This document shows, piece by piece, positions 56,101-62,335 of a DNA stretch of 64,000 nt (positions within the stretch are counted from its first letter, which is position 1; each line of letters opens with the position of its first letter). The notes under the pieces are model-generated. The model saw only the letters and a list, made by a program, of their open reading frames with translations, was not told the DNA's origin and did not search any database. The stretch is from Aquila chrysaetos chrysaetos. Its lineage: Eukaryota > Chordata > Aves > Accipitriformes > Accipitridae. The translations under genes were made by a program, and so were the position numbers. The DNA is taken from contig NC_044014.1 of NCBI RefSeq assembly GCF_900496995.4, positions 23,024,234-23,088,233 of the forward strand, written 5' to 3'.

Positions 56101-57461
56101 GGATGGCAATGCATTCACAGAAATGGCAAAATGTAGCCACTTCTGTTGTGAAGCTAACAAGAACCAAATTCTGCTGGTCTGTAACCTCTTTTCTTCATTT
56201 TGTAGGACAACGAAGTCCCAGAAACAACTAGAAGCCGCAGCCCAGTAGCCCACCAAGCAGAGAGGCTGCCTTTCCCAGAAAGGCCTCCCAGAGTGCCTCC
56301 TCGAGGTGCAAGCAGGTAAAGCTAAAATGCAGCTCAGGCATGAGCTTTCAGTGAAGCAATATGGAAGCCTTGGACAGAAAGCAAGGCAGGAAGTGAATCT
56401 GTCTTTCAATAAAATCTACCAGACTATTACTTATAAACACACACTGTTAGGAATTGTGAGATCCTTGTTTCTCGTCTGTAATACTTGGTGGAATTGGTTT
56501 CCTAGTTGGTAACATGCGTATGACAGTGCTGTTACTGCGGTTCACACACTGCAAGGGACAGCGCTATCAAAGCACACAATGCTTGCCGTCAGACATTGCC
56601 AGGTGGAGTAGCATCCTGCCCCTGGCAGAGATTTAGTACCTGATCCTCCTGAGAAGATCCTCTTGGAACATACAAAGTGTAGTGCAGAGGGAATTCCCTT
56701 TTGGCATTCCCTTGGACTTTTTTTCTTTTTACAAATTTCAGATCTCTCCAAAGCGCATTTGTTTACATGTGTGATTGGCCTCAAAGTAAGAACTGCACTG
56801 GTTTTAGAAAAGGTGTTGAGGGGTTTTGCCTTGATTTGATCAGACGACCACAAACTTAAGTAACTTTTAAACATTCCTTTAGTCCAACCAGTGCAAGTCT
56901 ATGAAGTCCAGGCCCCAGAGGCTTATCTAAGTACAGATGCTAATAAAATTCTCTAACTGTTAAAATAGTAATTACTAATGTGTGGGTGCAGTAAGTTCTC
57001 TATGTTGGCTTGGCTCTGGCAAGAATATAGCTGGAATTTATCTGCAGTTAGTTTTAAAAAAATATTTTGAATCTTTTGATCTCTTCCTATTGCTCTTCAT
57101 CTAATTTTCAGGACAAAGCTACTATACTATCAAAGTTTTACTCCAACCAAGTATTATAGCATCTCTTTCCAGTAATAGTGGAGTAACTGCAGCTGAAGAA
57201 CAGAAGAAATAACTTGGACAGGAACAGGGCTCTGGCATCTTAGCATCTGCTCTGTCAGTGAATCACATATAGCCTGATTTTCTTCTTGTATGTCTACTGC
57301 TTGTACAGTATTCTTAGATATGATGTTATTGCATGCAATGTGTTGTTCCAGAACCCTATTCTCTACTATTTTTTTAAATTCATTTGTATACTCTGTCTTT
57401 TTATAGGCCTGTAAGCTGTGAAGGCTTTTATCCTCCACCTGTACCCCCAAGAGGTCGCTGA
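11115..57461 (+). CDS. PIK3AP1: PIK3AP1 (BCAP), complete coding region in 17 exons, 798 aa
   Basis: Phosphoinositide-3-kinase adaptor protein 1 (B-cell adaptor for PI3K). It is tyrosine-phosphorylated downstream of the B-cell receptor and CD19, recruits the p85 subunit of PI3K, and through its N-terminal TIR domain restrains Toll-like receptor signalling in myeloid cells (family knowledge). The exons listed separately join to 2397 nt ending in TGA, with GT-AG junctions and continuous phase. Domains by residue: TIR about 8-144; DBB (Dof/BCAP/BANK) about 180-320; ankyrin-type about 335-398; YxxM at 423, 448 and 463; PxxP about 531-539; helical segment about 600-668; Ser-rich and proline-rich tail ending VPPRGR. 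Collinear alignment with human PIK3AP1 (about 805 aa) extends to both ends. The related BANK1 was considered, but the C-terminal half matches PIK3AP1 specifically. His267 replaces one expected YxxM tyrosine. TM9SF3 follows in the same orientation, as in human. Confidence 0.97.
11128..16975 (+). other. PIK3AP1 intron 1
   Basis: A 5.8-kb intron. The first 350 bp belong to the CpG island; the rest is A/T-rich with no repeat family or exon that I can recognise. Confidence 0.8.
16976..17392 (+). CDS. PIK3AP1: PIK3AP1 coding exon 2 (TIR domain)
   Basis: A 417-nt exon covering residues 5-144: YDVLIVYASDATEWCQYLQN through DEPDAYLAAVKKAISE. It is a TIR fold with the box-1-like DVLIVYASDA strand. Acceptor ACAG; donor GTAAGG. 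Read-through would add about 34 codons before a stop. Confidence 0.97.
22120..22558 (-). mobile_element. CR1 non-LTR retrotransposon fragment (3' end, 5'-truncated)
   Basis: The plus strand reads ATCACAGAATCGTTCAAGTT, then GGAAGGGACCTCTTGAGATC and ATCTAGTCCAACC, the reverse complement of the CR1 3' end. It continues through blocks characteristic of the CR1 3' region (TTTGAATGTCTC..., TCAGTTTGTGCCCATTGCC, TCTTTTCTCCAGGCTGAA). The element is on the minus strand, antisense to PIK3AP1. It is 5'-truncated near 22558, as is usual for CR1, and its short reading frames are degraded. Confidence 0.92.
23175..23198. repeat. C18-A6 homopolymer junction
   Basis: Eighteen consecutive C followed by six A in intron 2 of PIK3AP1. 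It is prone to sequencing error. Confidence 0.9.
26991..27010. repeat. T20 tract
   Basis: Twenty T directly followed by CAG in intron 2, a strong-looking but probably decoy splice acceptor. Confidence 0.85.
31826..31862. repeat. Compound trinucleotide microsatellite (AAT)n(GAT)n(GAA)n
   Basis: Five AAT, six GAT and two GAA units in direct succession within PIK3AP1 intron 2. Confidence 0.85.
33350..33498 (+). CDS. PIK3AP1: PIK3AP1 coding exon 3
   Basis: Residues 144-193, DSGCDSVTDTETEDEKNP through VVQPDRIRCG. This is the linker and the start of the DBB domain, with VVQPDRIRCG identical to human. Acceptor TTTTAG; donor GTACTG. Confidence 0.95.
33499..34362 (+). other. PIK3AP1 intron 3
   Basis: An 864-bp intron; nothing recognised. 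Confidence 0.8.
34363..34507 (+). CDS. PIK3AP1: PIK3AP1 coding exon 4 (DBB domain)
   Basis: Residues 194-242: VQTTVYIIMKCKLDGKVKTE, VEFSPENAS, VENEYTISVEAP. Aligns to TTVYVIVRCKLDD and VENEYTISVKAPN of human. Acceptor CTTAG; donor GTAAGC. Confidence 0.95.
34508..36060 (+). other. PIK3AP1 intron 4
   Basis: A 1553-bp intron; nothing recognised. Confidence 0.8.
36061..36203 (+). CDS. PIK3AP1: PIK3AP1 coding exon 5 (DBB domain; YxxM tyrosine replaced by His)
   Basis: Residues 242-289: NLTSGTVPLQIYSGDLMVGE, TSITYHTDMEEISSLLANAA, NPVQFMCQ. Human reads YYTDMEE here; this window reads YHTDMEE (tat cat acc gac atg), so the YxxM tyrosine position is His267. Acceptor AAAG; donor GTAATG. Confidence 0.95.
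36204..37345 (+). other. PIK3AP1 intron 5
   Basis: A 1142-bp intron with a short A-tract near 36423; nothing else recognised. Confidence 0.8.
37346..37478 (+). CDS. PIK3AP1: PIK3AP1 coding exon 6 (end of DBB)
   Basis: Residues 290-334: AFKIVPYSIEALDKLLTESL, KKNIPASGLHLFGINQLEEE, DMTT. Nearly identical to human. Acceptor TCTAG; donor GTAAGC. Confidence 0.96.
37479..38222 (+). other. PIK3AP1 intron 6
   Basis: A 744-bp intron; a 147-codon open frame across it has no recognisable product. Confidence 0.8.
38223..38419 (+). CDS. PIK3AP1: PIK3AP1 coding exon 7 (ankyrin-type region)
   Basis: Residues 334-399: NQRDEELPTLLHFSARYGLK, NLTALLLTCPGALQAYSVAN, KYGHYPNTIAEKHGFKDLRQ, FIDEYV. Two ankyrin-like helical repeats, with the TLLHFSARYGL signature. 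Acceptor ACAG; donor GTAAGA. Confidence 0.97.
38420..40640 (+). other. PIK3AP1 intron 7
   Basis: A 2221-bp intron; nothing recognised. Confidence 0.8.
40641..40830 (+). CDS. PIK3AP1: PIK3AP1 coding exon 8 (two YESM PI3K-binding motifs)
   Basis: Residues 400-463, including VYESMAHLS (Tyr423) and LYESMAGFV (Tyr448), both YxxM motifs for p85 SH2 binding. The exon ends inside the Tyr463 codon, which begins a third motif, YVEM, completed by exon 9. The donor GTATGT is followed after 10 bp by a CR1 fragment. Confidence 0.96.
40841..40972 (-). mobile_element. CR1 3'-end fragment immediately after the exon 8 donor
   Basis: The plus strand reads TCATAGAATCACAGAATTGT, then GGAAGGGACCTCTAAAGGTC and ATCTAGTCCAACCCCC, continuing to ACTAGATCAGGTTGCTCAGA. 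This is the reverse complement of the CR1 3' end with its octamer-like AGAATCACAGAAT terminus. Only about 130 bp is present. It begins 10 bp inside intron 8. Confidence 0.9.
43895..43922. repeat. Interrupted A-tract
   Basis: A run of A broken by two G residues, in PIK3AP1 intron 8. No flanking retroposon body is recognised. Confidence 0.8.
47103..47198 (+). CDS. PIK3AP1: PIK3AP1 coding exon 9 (completes YVEM)
   Basis: Residues 463-495: YVEMLQSKPDTPVAGDEVSL, TTKDSMLRKFLEG. YVEM (Tyr463) is the third intact YxxM. KDSMxRKFLEG is conserved with human. Acceptor TTTCAG; donor GTGAGA. Confidence 0.94.
48612..48616. repeat. Target-site duplication, left copy
   Basis: CCAGT directly before the LTR at 48617; identical to 49759-49763. 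Confidence 0.88.
48942..49349 (+). repeat. Minisatellite inside the LTR, about nine degenerate units
   Basis: Recurring core CCCGTGG(G/A)...GACCCACGCTGGAGCAG, seen near 48950, 48993, 49031, 49084, 49134, 49181, 49229, 49273 and 49319. Units are about 38-53 bp apart, with substitutions and small length differences. Confidence 0.85.
49566..49571 (+). terminator. LTR polyadenylation signal AATAAA, sense to PIK3AP1
   Basis: AATAAA within the R region of the LTR, about 245 bp upstream of PIK3AP1 exon 10. It is a potential premature polyadenylation site for the host transcript; use is not demonstrated. Confidence 0.6.
49759..49763. repeat. Target-site duplication, right copy
   Basis: CCAGT directly after the LTR end at 49758; identical to 48612-48616. 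Confidence 0.88.
49815..49994 (+). CDS. PIK3AP1: PIK3AP1 coding exon 10 (PxxP segment)
   Basis: Residues 495-555, with tyrosines in EDVYYSVEQ and the SH3-ligand-like RPPVPVPRPE conserved with human. The acceptor GTAG lies only 56 bp downstream of the end of a solo LTR. Donor GTGAGT. Confidence 0.95.
49995..50799 (+). other. PIK3AP1 intron 10
   Basis: An 805-bp intron; nothing recognised. Confidence 0.8.
50800..50862 (+). CDS. PIK3AP1: PIK3AP1 coding exon 11
   Basis: Short 63-nt exon, residues 555-576: IFAQKAQRPENLYVPRGRVK. Aligns to VFAEKSQERPGNFYV in human. Acceptor TACAG; donor GTAAGT. Confidence 0.9.
50863..51833 (+). other. PIK3AP1 intron 11
   Basis: A 971-bp intron; nothing recognised. 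Confidence 0.8.
51834..52039 (+). CDS. PIK3AP1: PIK3AP1 coding exon 12
   Basis: Residues 576-644: ETIVRPVRDL, then SSIYDPFAGMKTPGQRQLIT and VDEAVLHFKEWQLNQKKRSE, almost identical to human. This is the most conserved part of the C-terminal half. Acceptor TTCAG; donor GTACAG. Confidence 0.96.
52040..53639 (+). other. PIK3AP1 intron 12
   Basis: A 1600-bp intron with a C-tract at about 53072-53084; nothing else recognised. Confidence 0.8.
53640..53712 (+). CDS. PIK3AP1: PIK3AP1 coding exon 13
   Basis: Residues 645-669: ENLKRLRDSITRRQMEKQKK, a basic helical (coiled-coil-like) segment conserved with human. Acceptor TCTAG; donor GTAACA. Confidence 0.95.
53713..54049 (+). other. PIK3AP1 intron 13
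   Basis: A 337-bp intron; nothing recognised. Confidence 0.8.
54050..54205 (+). CDS. PIK3AP1: PIK3AP1 coding exon 14
   Basis: Residues 669-721: DLEITVPIRHSHNTLGKPEC, GIYEYTPRKN, RGDWKTESTSSTT. Matches human ITVPIRHSQ and RRGDWKTDSTSST. Donor GTAAGC. The frame remains open for 80 codons beyond this donor. Confidence 0.95.
54206..55947 (+). other. PIK3AP1 intron 14
   Basis: A 1742-bp intron. Its first 239 bp stay open in the exon 14 frame, with a possible second donor after 54388. The remainder is unremarkable. Confidence 0.8.
55948..56018 (+). CDS. PIK3AP1: PIK3AP1 coding exon 15
   Basis: Residues 721-744: SSASNRSSTRSILSVSSGME, GDSE. Near-identical to the NRSSTRSLLSVSSGMEGD stretch of human. 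Acceptor CCAG; donor GTAAGC. Confidence 0.94.
56206..56315 (+). CDS. PIK3AP1: PIK3AP1 coding exon 16
   Basis: Residues 745-781: DNEVPETTRSRSPVAHQAER, then ERPPRVPPRGAS. Proline-rich; matches human DNEVPEVTRSRSP and ERPPRVPPRAAS. Acceptor GTAG; donor GTAAAG. Confidence 0.94.
56316..57406 (+). other. PIK3AP1 intron 16
   Basis: A 1091-bp intron; nothing recognised. Confidence 0.8.
57407..57461 (+). CDS. PIK3AP1: PIK3AP1 coding exon 17 (C-terminus and stop)
   Basis: Residues 781-798: PVSCEGFYPPPVPPRGR then TGA at 57459-57461. Human ends PPPPVPPRGR. Acceptor ATAG. Confidence 0.95.
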
Positions 57462-59486
57462 ATCTCTCAACATCTGTGGAATATGAGATTTTTCTGTTTG
57501 TATGTGTGTTTGTACAGATATTTTGGGTTGTCTTAAATTATTTATAAGGGGGAACCAAATGTTTTCTTCTCCTTCTTCCTTCCTAAAGCTCTGGTGACTT
57601 TTCCCATGAGTTTCACCAAGACTTCTTGGCCTTCTATAACTTTTTTGCTTGGAAGAATTTTGGTTCTTCAGGACTTCAAGAAAAAGTATCATGGTTGGGA
57701 AGGAGAACACTCGTGTGTCTTGGCAGTCCTGCACCAACATGAAGTTTCCCTTTGACCAAAAAACAACATATGTCCTTTTAGAAACTAAATCCTGATAAGC
57801 ATTGTTATCAAAACCCTAGATACAACCTACAAGGGCTTTACTGGAAAACATGCTTGAAAAAGTAAAGTTGTTTGAAGACTTTGTTTGAAGAACACTCATT
57901 ACAGCAGGAGCAGGTCAATGTACTGCTGTTTGGTGTAACATTTTGGGTACGGACATACTGACCTTTCAGAACGTATAGAATCTCCTTCCAGCAATCATTA
58001 AACCATGAGAGGATGAGAAGTTGTCTTTATTCAAGAATGTATTTTGCATACAGCCTTGAAAACACCTTTCCCTTTCCTCTTCCCTCCCTGAAAAGGACAA
58101 ACATTAACAAGGTGTTGTGTGTACCATGAAAATTCCCAAGGCAGCTGGTAAGGGACCTCCTGTATCACAAAACAACTGTACTTAAACCTTTTTGGGGTAT
58201 GTTGTTACTTGAAACCACATGACTGACCTCTCAAATTAGAGGAGGGAATTGGCAGCAATGCTGCGTTATGTATGTCTTACATGTGTTCATTGTAGAAGCA
58301 ATACGAAGGCGTTTCACTTAATGCTCTGGAGTAGTATAGCAAGTCTCCAATTATAAATGCACACACCTCACAAATACCAGCCGTGTAGTTAGCCTGCTGC
58401 AGTGGAAACACGCAGCTTGGGGGCTGGACTCTGCTTGCTCTACTCTTCCTTTGTAGCGATGTGAATATGCAACAGCTGTATCCAGCCTTTTTTCTGCCTG
58501 AGGGCTTACAAACTTAAGGAGAGCTTCCTGGTTTGGCTCTCTGTGTTCCAAATGTAGAAAGCATGTAAAGCAGAAATTCATTTGATTCCTCATCTCAAGG
58601 GACTCGAATGATGGAAGTGAACTGTTTTGGTGTATGGTTGGTTGGTTGGTTGGGTTTTTTTTTCCCCCTTCCAGGCCTTGCAATCTTCTGTGCATATCCT
58701 GGCCCGTGGGGGCTCTGGTTGTCCATGAGTGATGCAGATGGGAATTCTGTGAGATAACATTCAGGGTAGAGAATTAAGGATCACTACCGACTTGGTTTTC
58801 AAGCCATTCCCCCTCTTCCAGCCCTGAGAGAGACATAGATACATCTGTGTTAGGTGATCCCTCGGGTACAGGTAGGTCATGTAAAGCTTCTGTCTGGTCA
58901 TGTAAACTCCCCTTAATCTGTAAGAGAGCAGGTGATAGAGTTGTAGTTCCTTTCTCTTGCAGGGTGGCAAAGCCAATGTGTGGAGCTGTGAGAGTGACAC
59001 ATGGCAACTGTGACTCAGCCAGCACTGAATGAAGGTGGAAAAGCCCCTGCTGCTCTCAGGGGTATAGGCATAAGCTAAATATCATCTACACATTAAACTC
59101 ATAGGGTATGACTCTAAATACAGTTCATAGAGTCTCTCCTTTTGATGACAGAGGGATGCAGGTGTTGTGCTGCAGGCCTATAGCTACAGCGGTGACCTTT
59201 TAATCTTTTTTCTTTTTTTTTCTTCCTTCTTTTTTTTTTTTTCTTTTTTAAAGGACCTCAGTGCCTTCTCCAGTAACTCTTGACACTACAGGCTCTCACT
59301 GACAGTTTGCTCTTTGTTCACAGTAGCCAGGGGAATGGTGAGGTGGGAATTGCCTTCCTCTGCTCTTCTTGGAACAGAACAAGGTTCCCAGCACTATTTT
59401 GTCAAATTGGAAGCAGGGAAGGAGGTTTTGGTGCTGAAATGAGGAAAATGGTAGCATGGATAAGTGAGGGAAACAGGGATAAAAGA

Positions 59487-59492
59487 AATAAA
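59487..59492 (+). terminator. Candidate PIK3AP1 polyadenylation signal AATAAA
   Basis: First canonical AATAAA after the PIK3AP1 stop, 2.0 kb downstream, followed by a GT-rich stretch near 59515. It is chosen on distance and downstream context only; ATTAAA at 57997-58002 is the main alternative. Confidence 0.4.
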
Positions 59493-61009
59493 CTAAAAGA
59501 GGAAATTCAACAGATTGGTTGTCTTCAGCTGTCACATATGCTTTGGTTTGCACACAGCTCCCTGGCTTTGCTTAAAAGTTCCCCATGTCCTTAGTGCTGG
59601 CTGCAGCTGTGCTCCAGAGCTTGGAGCTGTGATGTGATAAGTGGAATTTATCTGCTTCCACATCTGCCAGGCACAACGTAAGGTAGAAATGTAGGATGTG
59701 GGGAAAACTGTAACAAGGCAGGAAGGGAAGAGCAAAATATGAAAGTGTGTTATGCAGAAGATTTTCTTTCAAAGCTGTTCGACTGAAGCAGCCCAGGGAT
59801 CCATCTTCCCCAGCTAATTTTTAATTCTGCACCCTCTGCATGCAATAGCCAAATGTCTTCTGTGGAAGGGGTTTATCTGAACTGTATCTGAGCATTTGCC
59901 TTCGCACAATCCTAGTAACATGCCTGTGAACTTGATTTTTATTGCTAGTACTGCAGTGAGATTGTTTATATCTGAATTGCTGAAAAGTAGCTCCTAACTA
60001 GTCTTTCAGTCCCTCTCCCATTTGCAGCTTAGATACTTCCTTAGAGTCTGATTTGATCTATTGTACAAAAACAAATGGTAGTGGGGCTCTAGTTTGGAGG
60101 AGAGGTGAGCTGGGACAGGTGGAGCTGAGAAATAACTATAAATGCAGTCTGTTCAGGCCCCTTCTGCACTGCATAACGGGGGGAAATCAAAGATCCAGGT
60201 GTAGTCTCAGGCATTCCCGTCTTACTGTCCCTTTGTAACTTTTGGATTAGTTGGGGATCTCACTGACCAGTAATCACAGCAAAACTATCGCCCTATGAAG
60301 GAGAAAAGGAACAGCACTAAAACAGCTTCACTGTTAAATGCAGGTAAACAATTGGGATGCAGGCATGACTTTCAATTCTCTCGCAGGCCAGCAGAGATGC
60401 ACCTTCTTAGCTGCCAAAATGCGTGTTCCACATTGGTTTGGTTTCAGTTAGTTGCTTTAAGCCTCTTACGGCTCAACGTATGGAGTCCTTGTATCTGTAG
60501 ATTCCATTTGTGCTGGTGAGCATGCGGTGTGTATTGCTTCCACCCAAGACGAGAAGTGCACTGAAATTGAAGCACAGAAGAGACCAGAGAAGAAAACTGC
60601 ATACAGCCAGATTGTTGGTTACTCAAGAATATGCTTGGGGGGGAGAGTGGGAATGAAGTGTGTTTCCGTCAAACATTAGAGCTCAAGGACTGAACAGATA
60701 ATAAAATTGCTGGTAAAAACTAAATGGCCTGGCCACCTGTAGGGGCATCAACCAATCCACCAAGCTCAGGTGGCAGCTGGCCGGCCCCGGGGAAAGTGTT
60801 TGCTTTTTGTACAGCATGCTTCACAAAACCCGCTGCAGCAGATGGCTCTGGCTGGCCCTGTTGTTGACTGAGAGACTTAAGTACTGAATAAACCGAAGAT
60901 GCTGAAGCCTCCTCTCTCTGTCTCCCAAGGGTAAGCTACTCTGTTTTGGACTGAGATGCGATGACTAGAAAGAAACATATGGTGTTATCAAAGCTGTCTA
61001 GGTTTTTCC

Positions 61010-61034
<25 letters not shown>
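61010..61034. repeat. T25 tract
   Basis: Twenty-five T followed by AATATAAAC. Intergenic. Confidence 0.85.
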
Positions 61035-61040
<6 letters not shown>

Positions 61041-61973
61041 AACAAGGGTTTTGAATGGGTTTTGACAAGTATCTTTACAGGGACGTTGCTTCTACTGAAA
61101 TAGGAGATTGTGAACGTACTATCAGGAAAAGGCTTCGTATAAACGTAGCTTGCTAAAATACGTTCAGGGAAGGTAGAATGAATGTGGAAGACCACAAGGG
61201 GAAAAGCTTTTAGTGTAGGTGTGGTCAGTGGTAAAGAGGGAAGTCTGTTTTTGCATCATTCCTACAAAGCATGGATTGCATTTAACAGCACGGAGCAGCT
61301 CGTGTGTTCAACTCCTGTCCTTCACTGTCTTACTTCTCTGTTGGCTTGTGCGATATTTGGGAAGATGGTGTACTGCGCCCCCCCCCCCTTTTTTTTTAAA
61401 TATTATGCCTGATAGCCTCTGAAAATTGCTTCTGTATTTGTTCAGTTTAAGAGTTGTCTGATCAATGAACGCTTAATACCGAGAGCTTTTTGGCTTGGGG
61501 GTTTCGTTTGGTTTGGTTTTTTTTACTTTGGACTTGTAGCTTGAGGTAGTTCCAAGGTCACACACGGGATTGCAGGCTTTATCTTAGGCGGTACTGACAG
61601 CAAACTTACCACTCGTTCCGCCTGGGTGCCGCTTTGCCGCCTCAGTACCTGCCCCTCGGGCCGGTGCGGCTGTCGGCACTTCAGCGTTCGTGACTTTCTT
61701 CTGCTTGGACCAGCGTTGCAGAAAAGGCGGCCGCTTGTTTCCGAGGGTACTTGCGCACCGCCCTGGGTCACCTTCTTCTGAATTGATCAGTACGTTATGA
61801 TTTTATCAATTACACACCAACTCCACCAATTAAAAAAATAACTCGGGCTTCACCGCGCTCATGCTGAGAGCCGCGGTGTCTCAAACGCCGGCGCTGTCTG
61901 AGCGTTTCGGGTCCCGACTGCCCGCCTTTTGCTCCCGCCCACAGCCACCGACCCGCCCGCCGAGGCCGGGCTC

Positions 61974-62052
61974 CGCCCGTACTCCTGGGCGGCGGCCGGC
62001 CCCCCCCCCCCCCCCCCCGCCCCGTACTCCCGGGCGGCGGCCGGCCCCCCCG
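61974..62052. repeat. 45-bp tandem duplication with a C19 tract
   Basis: CCGTACTCCTGGGCGGCGGC at about 61977 recurs as CCGTACTCCCGGGCGGCGGC at about 62022, each followed by GGCC and a C-run. The period is 45 bp, and the first copy ends in 19 C residues (62000-62018). Confidence 0.8.
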
Positions 62053-62125
62053 CGCAGCGCCCCGCCGCTCGGCTCGGCTCCTGGCGGCCGCCGTAGGCGC
62101 CGCGCTTCCGGCGTGCGGCCGGATG

Positions 62126-62132
62126 ACGTGGC
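62126..62132 (+). promoter_or_regulatory. ACGTGGC motif (Golgi-stress element-like, overlapping UPRE-like TGACGTGG)
   Basis: An exact match to the reported Golgi apparatus stress response element core ACGTGGC (bound by TFE3-type bHLH factors), 102 bp upstream of the TM9SF3 ATG. The overlapping TGACGTGG resembles the UPR element. The same heptamer occurs twice near NOLC1 on the minus strand (6551-6557, 6584-6590), so chance is possible. Confidence 0.35.
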
Positions 62133-62230
62133 CGGGCGGAGCGGAAGTGGCGTCGCAGGTCGGCGTTGGCGGCGGGGCGCGGGCCGGCTCCGCGGCGGGG
62201 CCTGCTGCGTGCGCGGGGACGCCGAGGCCC

Positions 62231-62241
62231 GAGATGGCGGC
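62231..62241 (+). promoter_or_regulatory. YY1-type motif over the TM9SF3 start codon
   Basis: GAGATGGCGGC, matching the ATGGCGGC YY1 core and overlapping the ATG of exon 1, a known arrangement in housekeeping genes. Confidence 0.4.
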
Positions 62242-62335
62242 GCCCGGGCTGCAGCTCTGCGCGGCCGCCGCGCTGCTCCTCCTCCTCCTCCTGTGCCTGC
62301 CGCTGCGCGCCCGCGCCGACGAGCACGAGCACACG
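62234..62335 (+). CDS. TM9SF3: TM9SF3, coding exon 1 (partial gene, continues beyond window end)
   Basis: Transmembrane 9 superfamily member 3 (nonaspanin), a nine-pass membrane protein of Golgi and endosomes (family knowledge). The exon encodes 34 residues: MAAPGLQLCAAAALLLLLLL, CLPLRARA, DEHEHT, then donor GTGAGG in phase 0. Residues 1-28 form a leucine-rich signal peptide. ADEHEHT is identical to the mature N-terminus of human TM9SF3. Position also agrees: TM9SF3 follows PIK3AP1 in the same orientation in human. An upstream in-frame ATG at 62123 would add 37 residues before the signal peptide; the inner ATG has the better context (GAGATGG) and matches the family start. Exon 2, expected to begin with YQDKEEV-like sequence, is not found before position 64000. 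Confidence 0.92.

Larger units (their letters stand above)
57462..61600 (+). other. PIK3AP1 3' UTR and intergenic sequence before TM9SF3
   Basis: Begins as PIK3AP1 3' UTR of unknown length. Candidate polyadenylation signals are ATTAAA at 57997-58002 and AATAAA at 59487-59492, 60700-60705 and 60887-60892. The second would give a 3' UTR of about 2 kb, close to the human length. T-rich tracts occur at about 59210-59250 and 61010-61034, a (GGTT)n run near 58636, and a C-T tract near 61378-61397. No gene is recognised. Confidence 0.6.

Noticed and set aside
60720-60950. LTR-like look of a segment with AATAAA and a pyrimidine-rich end
   Set aside because: No paired TG...CA ends or target duplication could be fixed and I do not recognise the family, so it is kept only as one of several possible polyadenylation signals.
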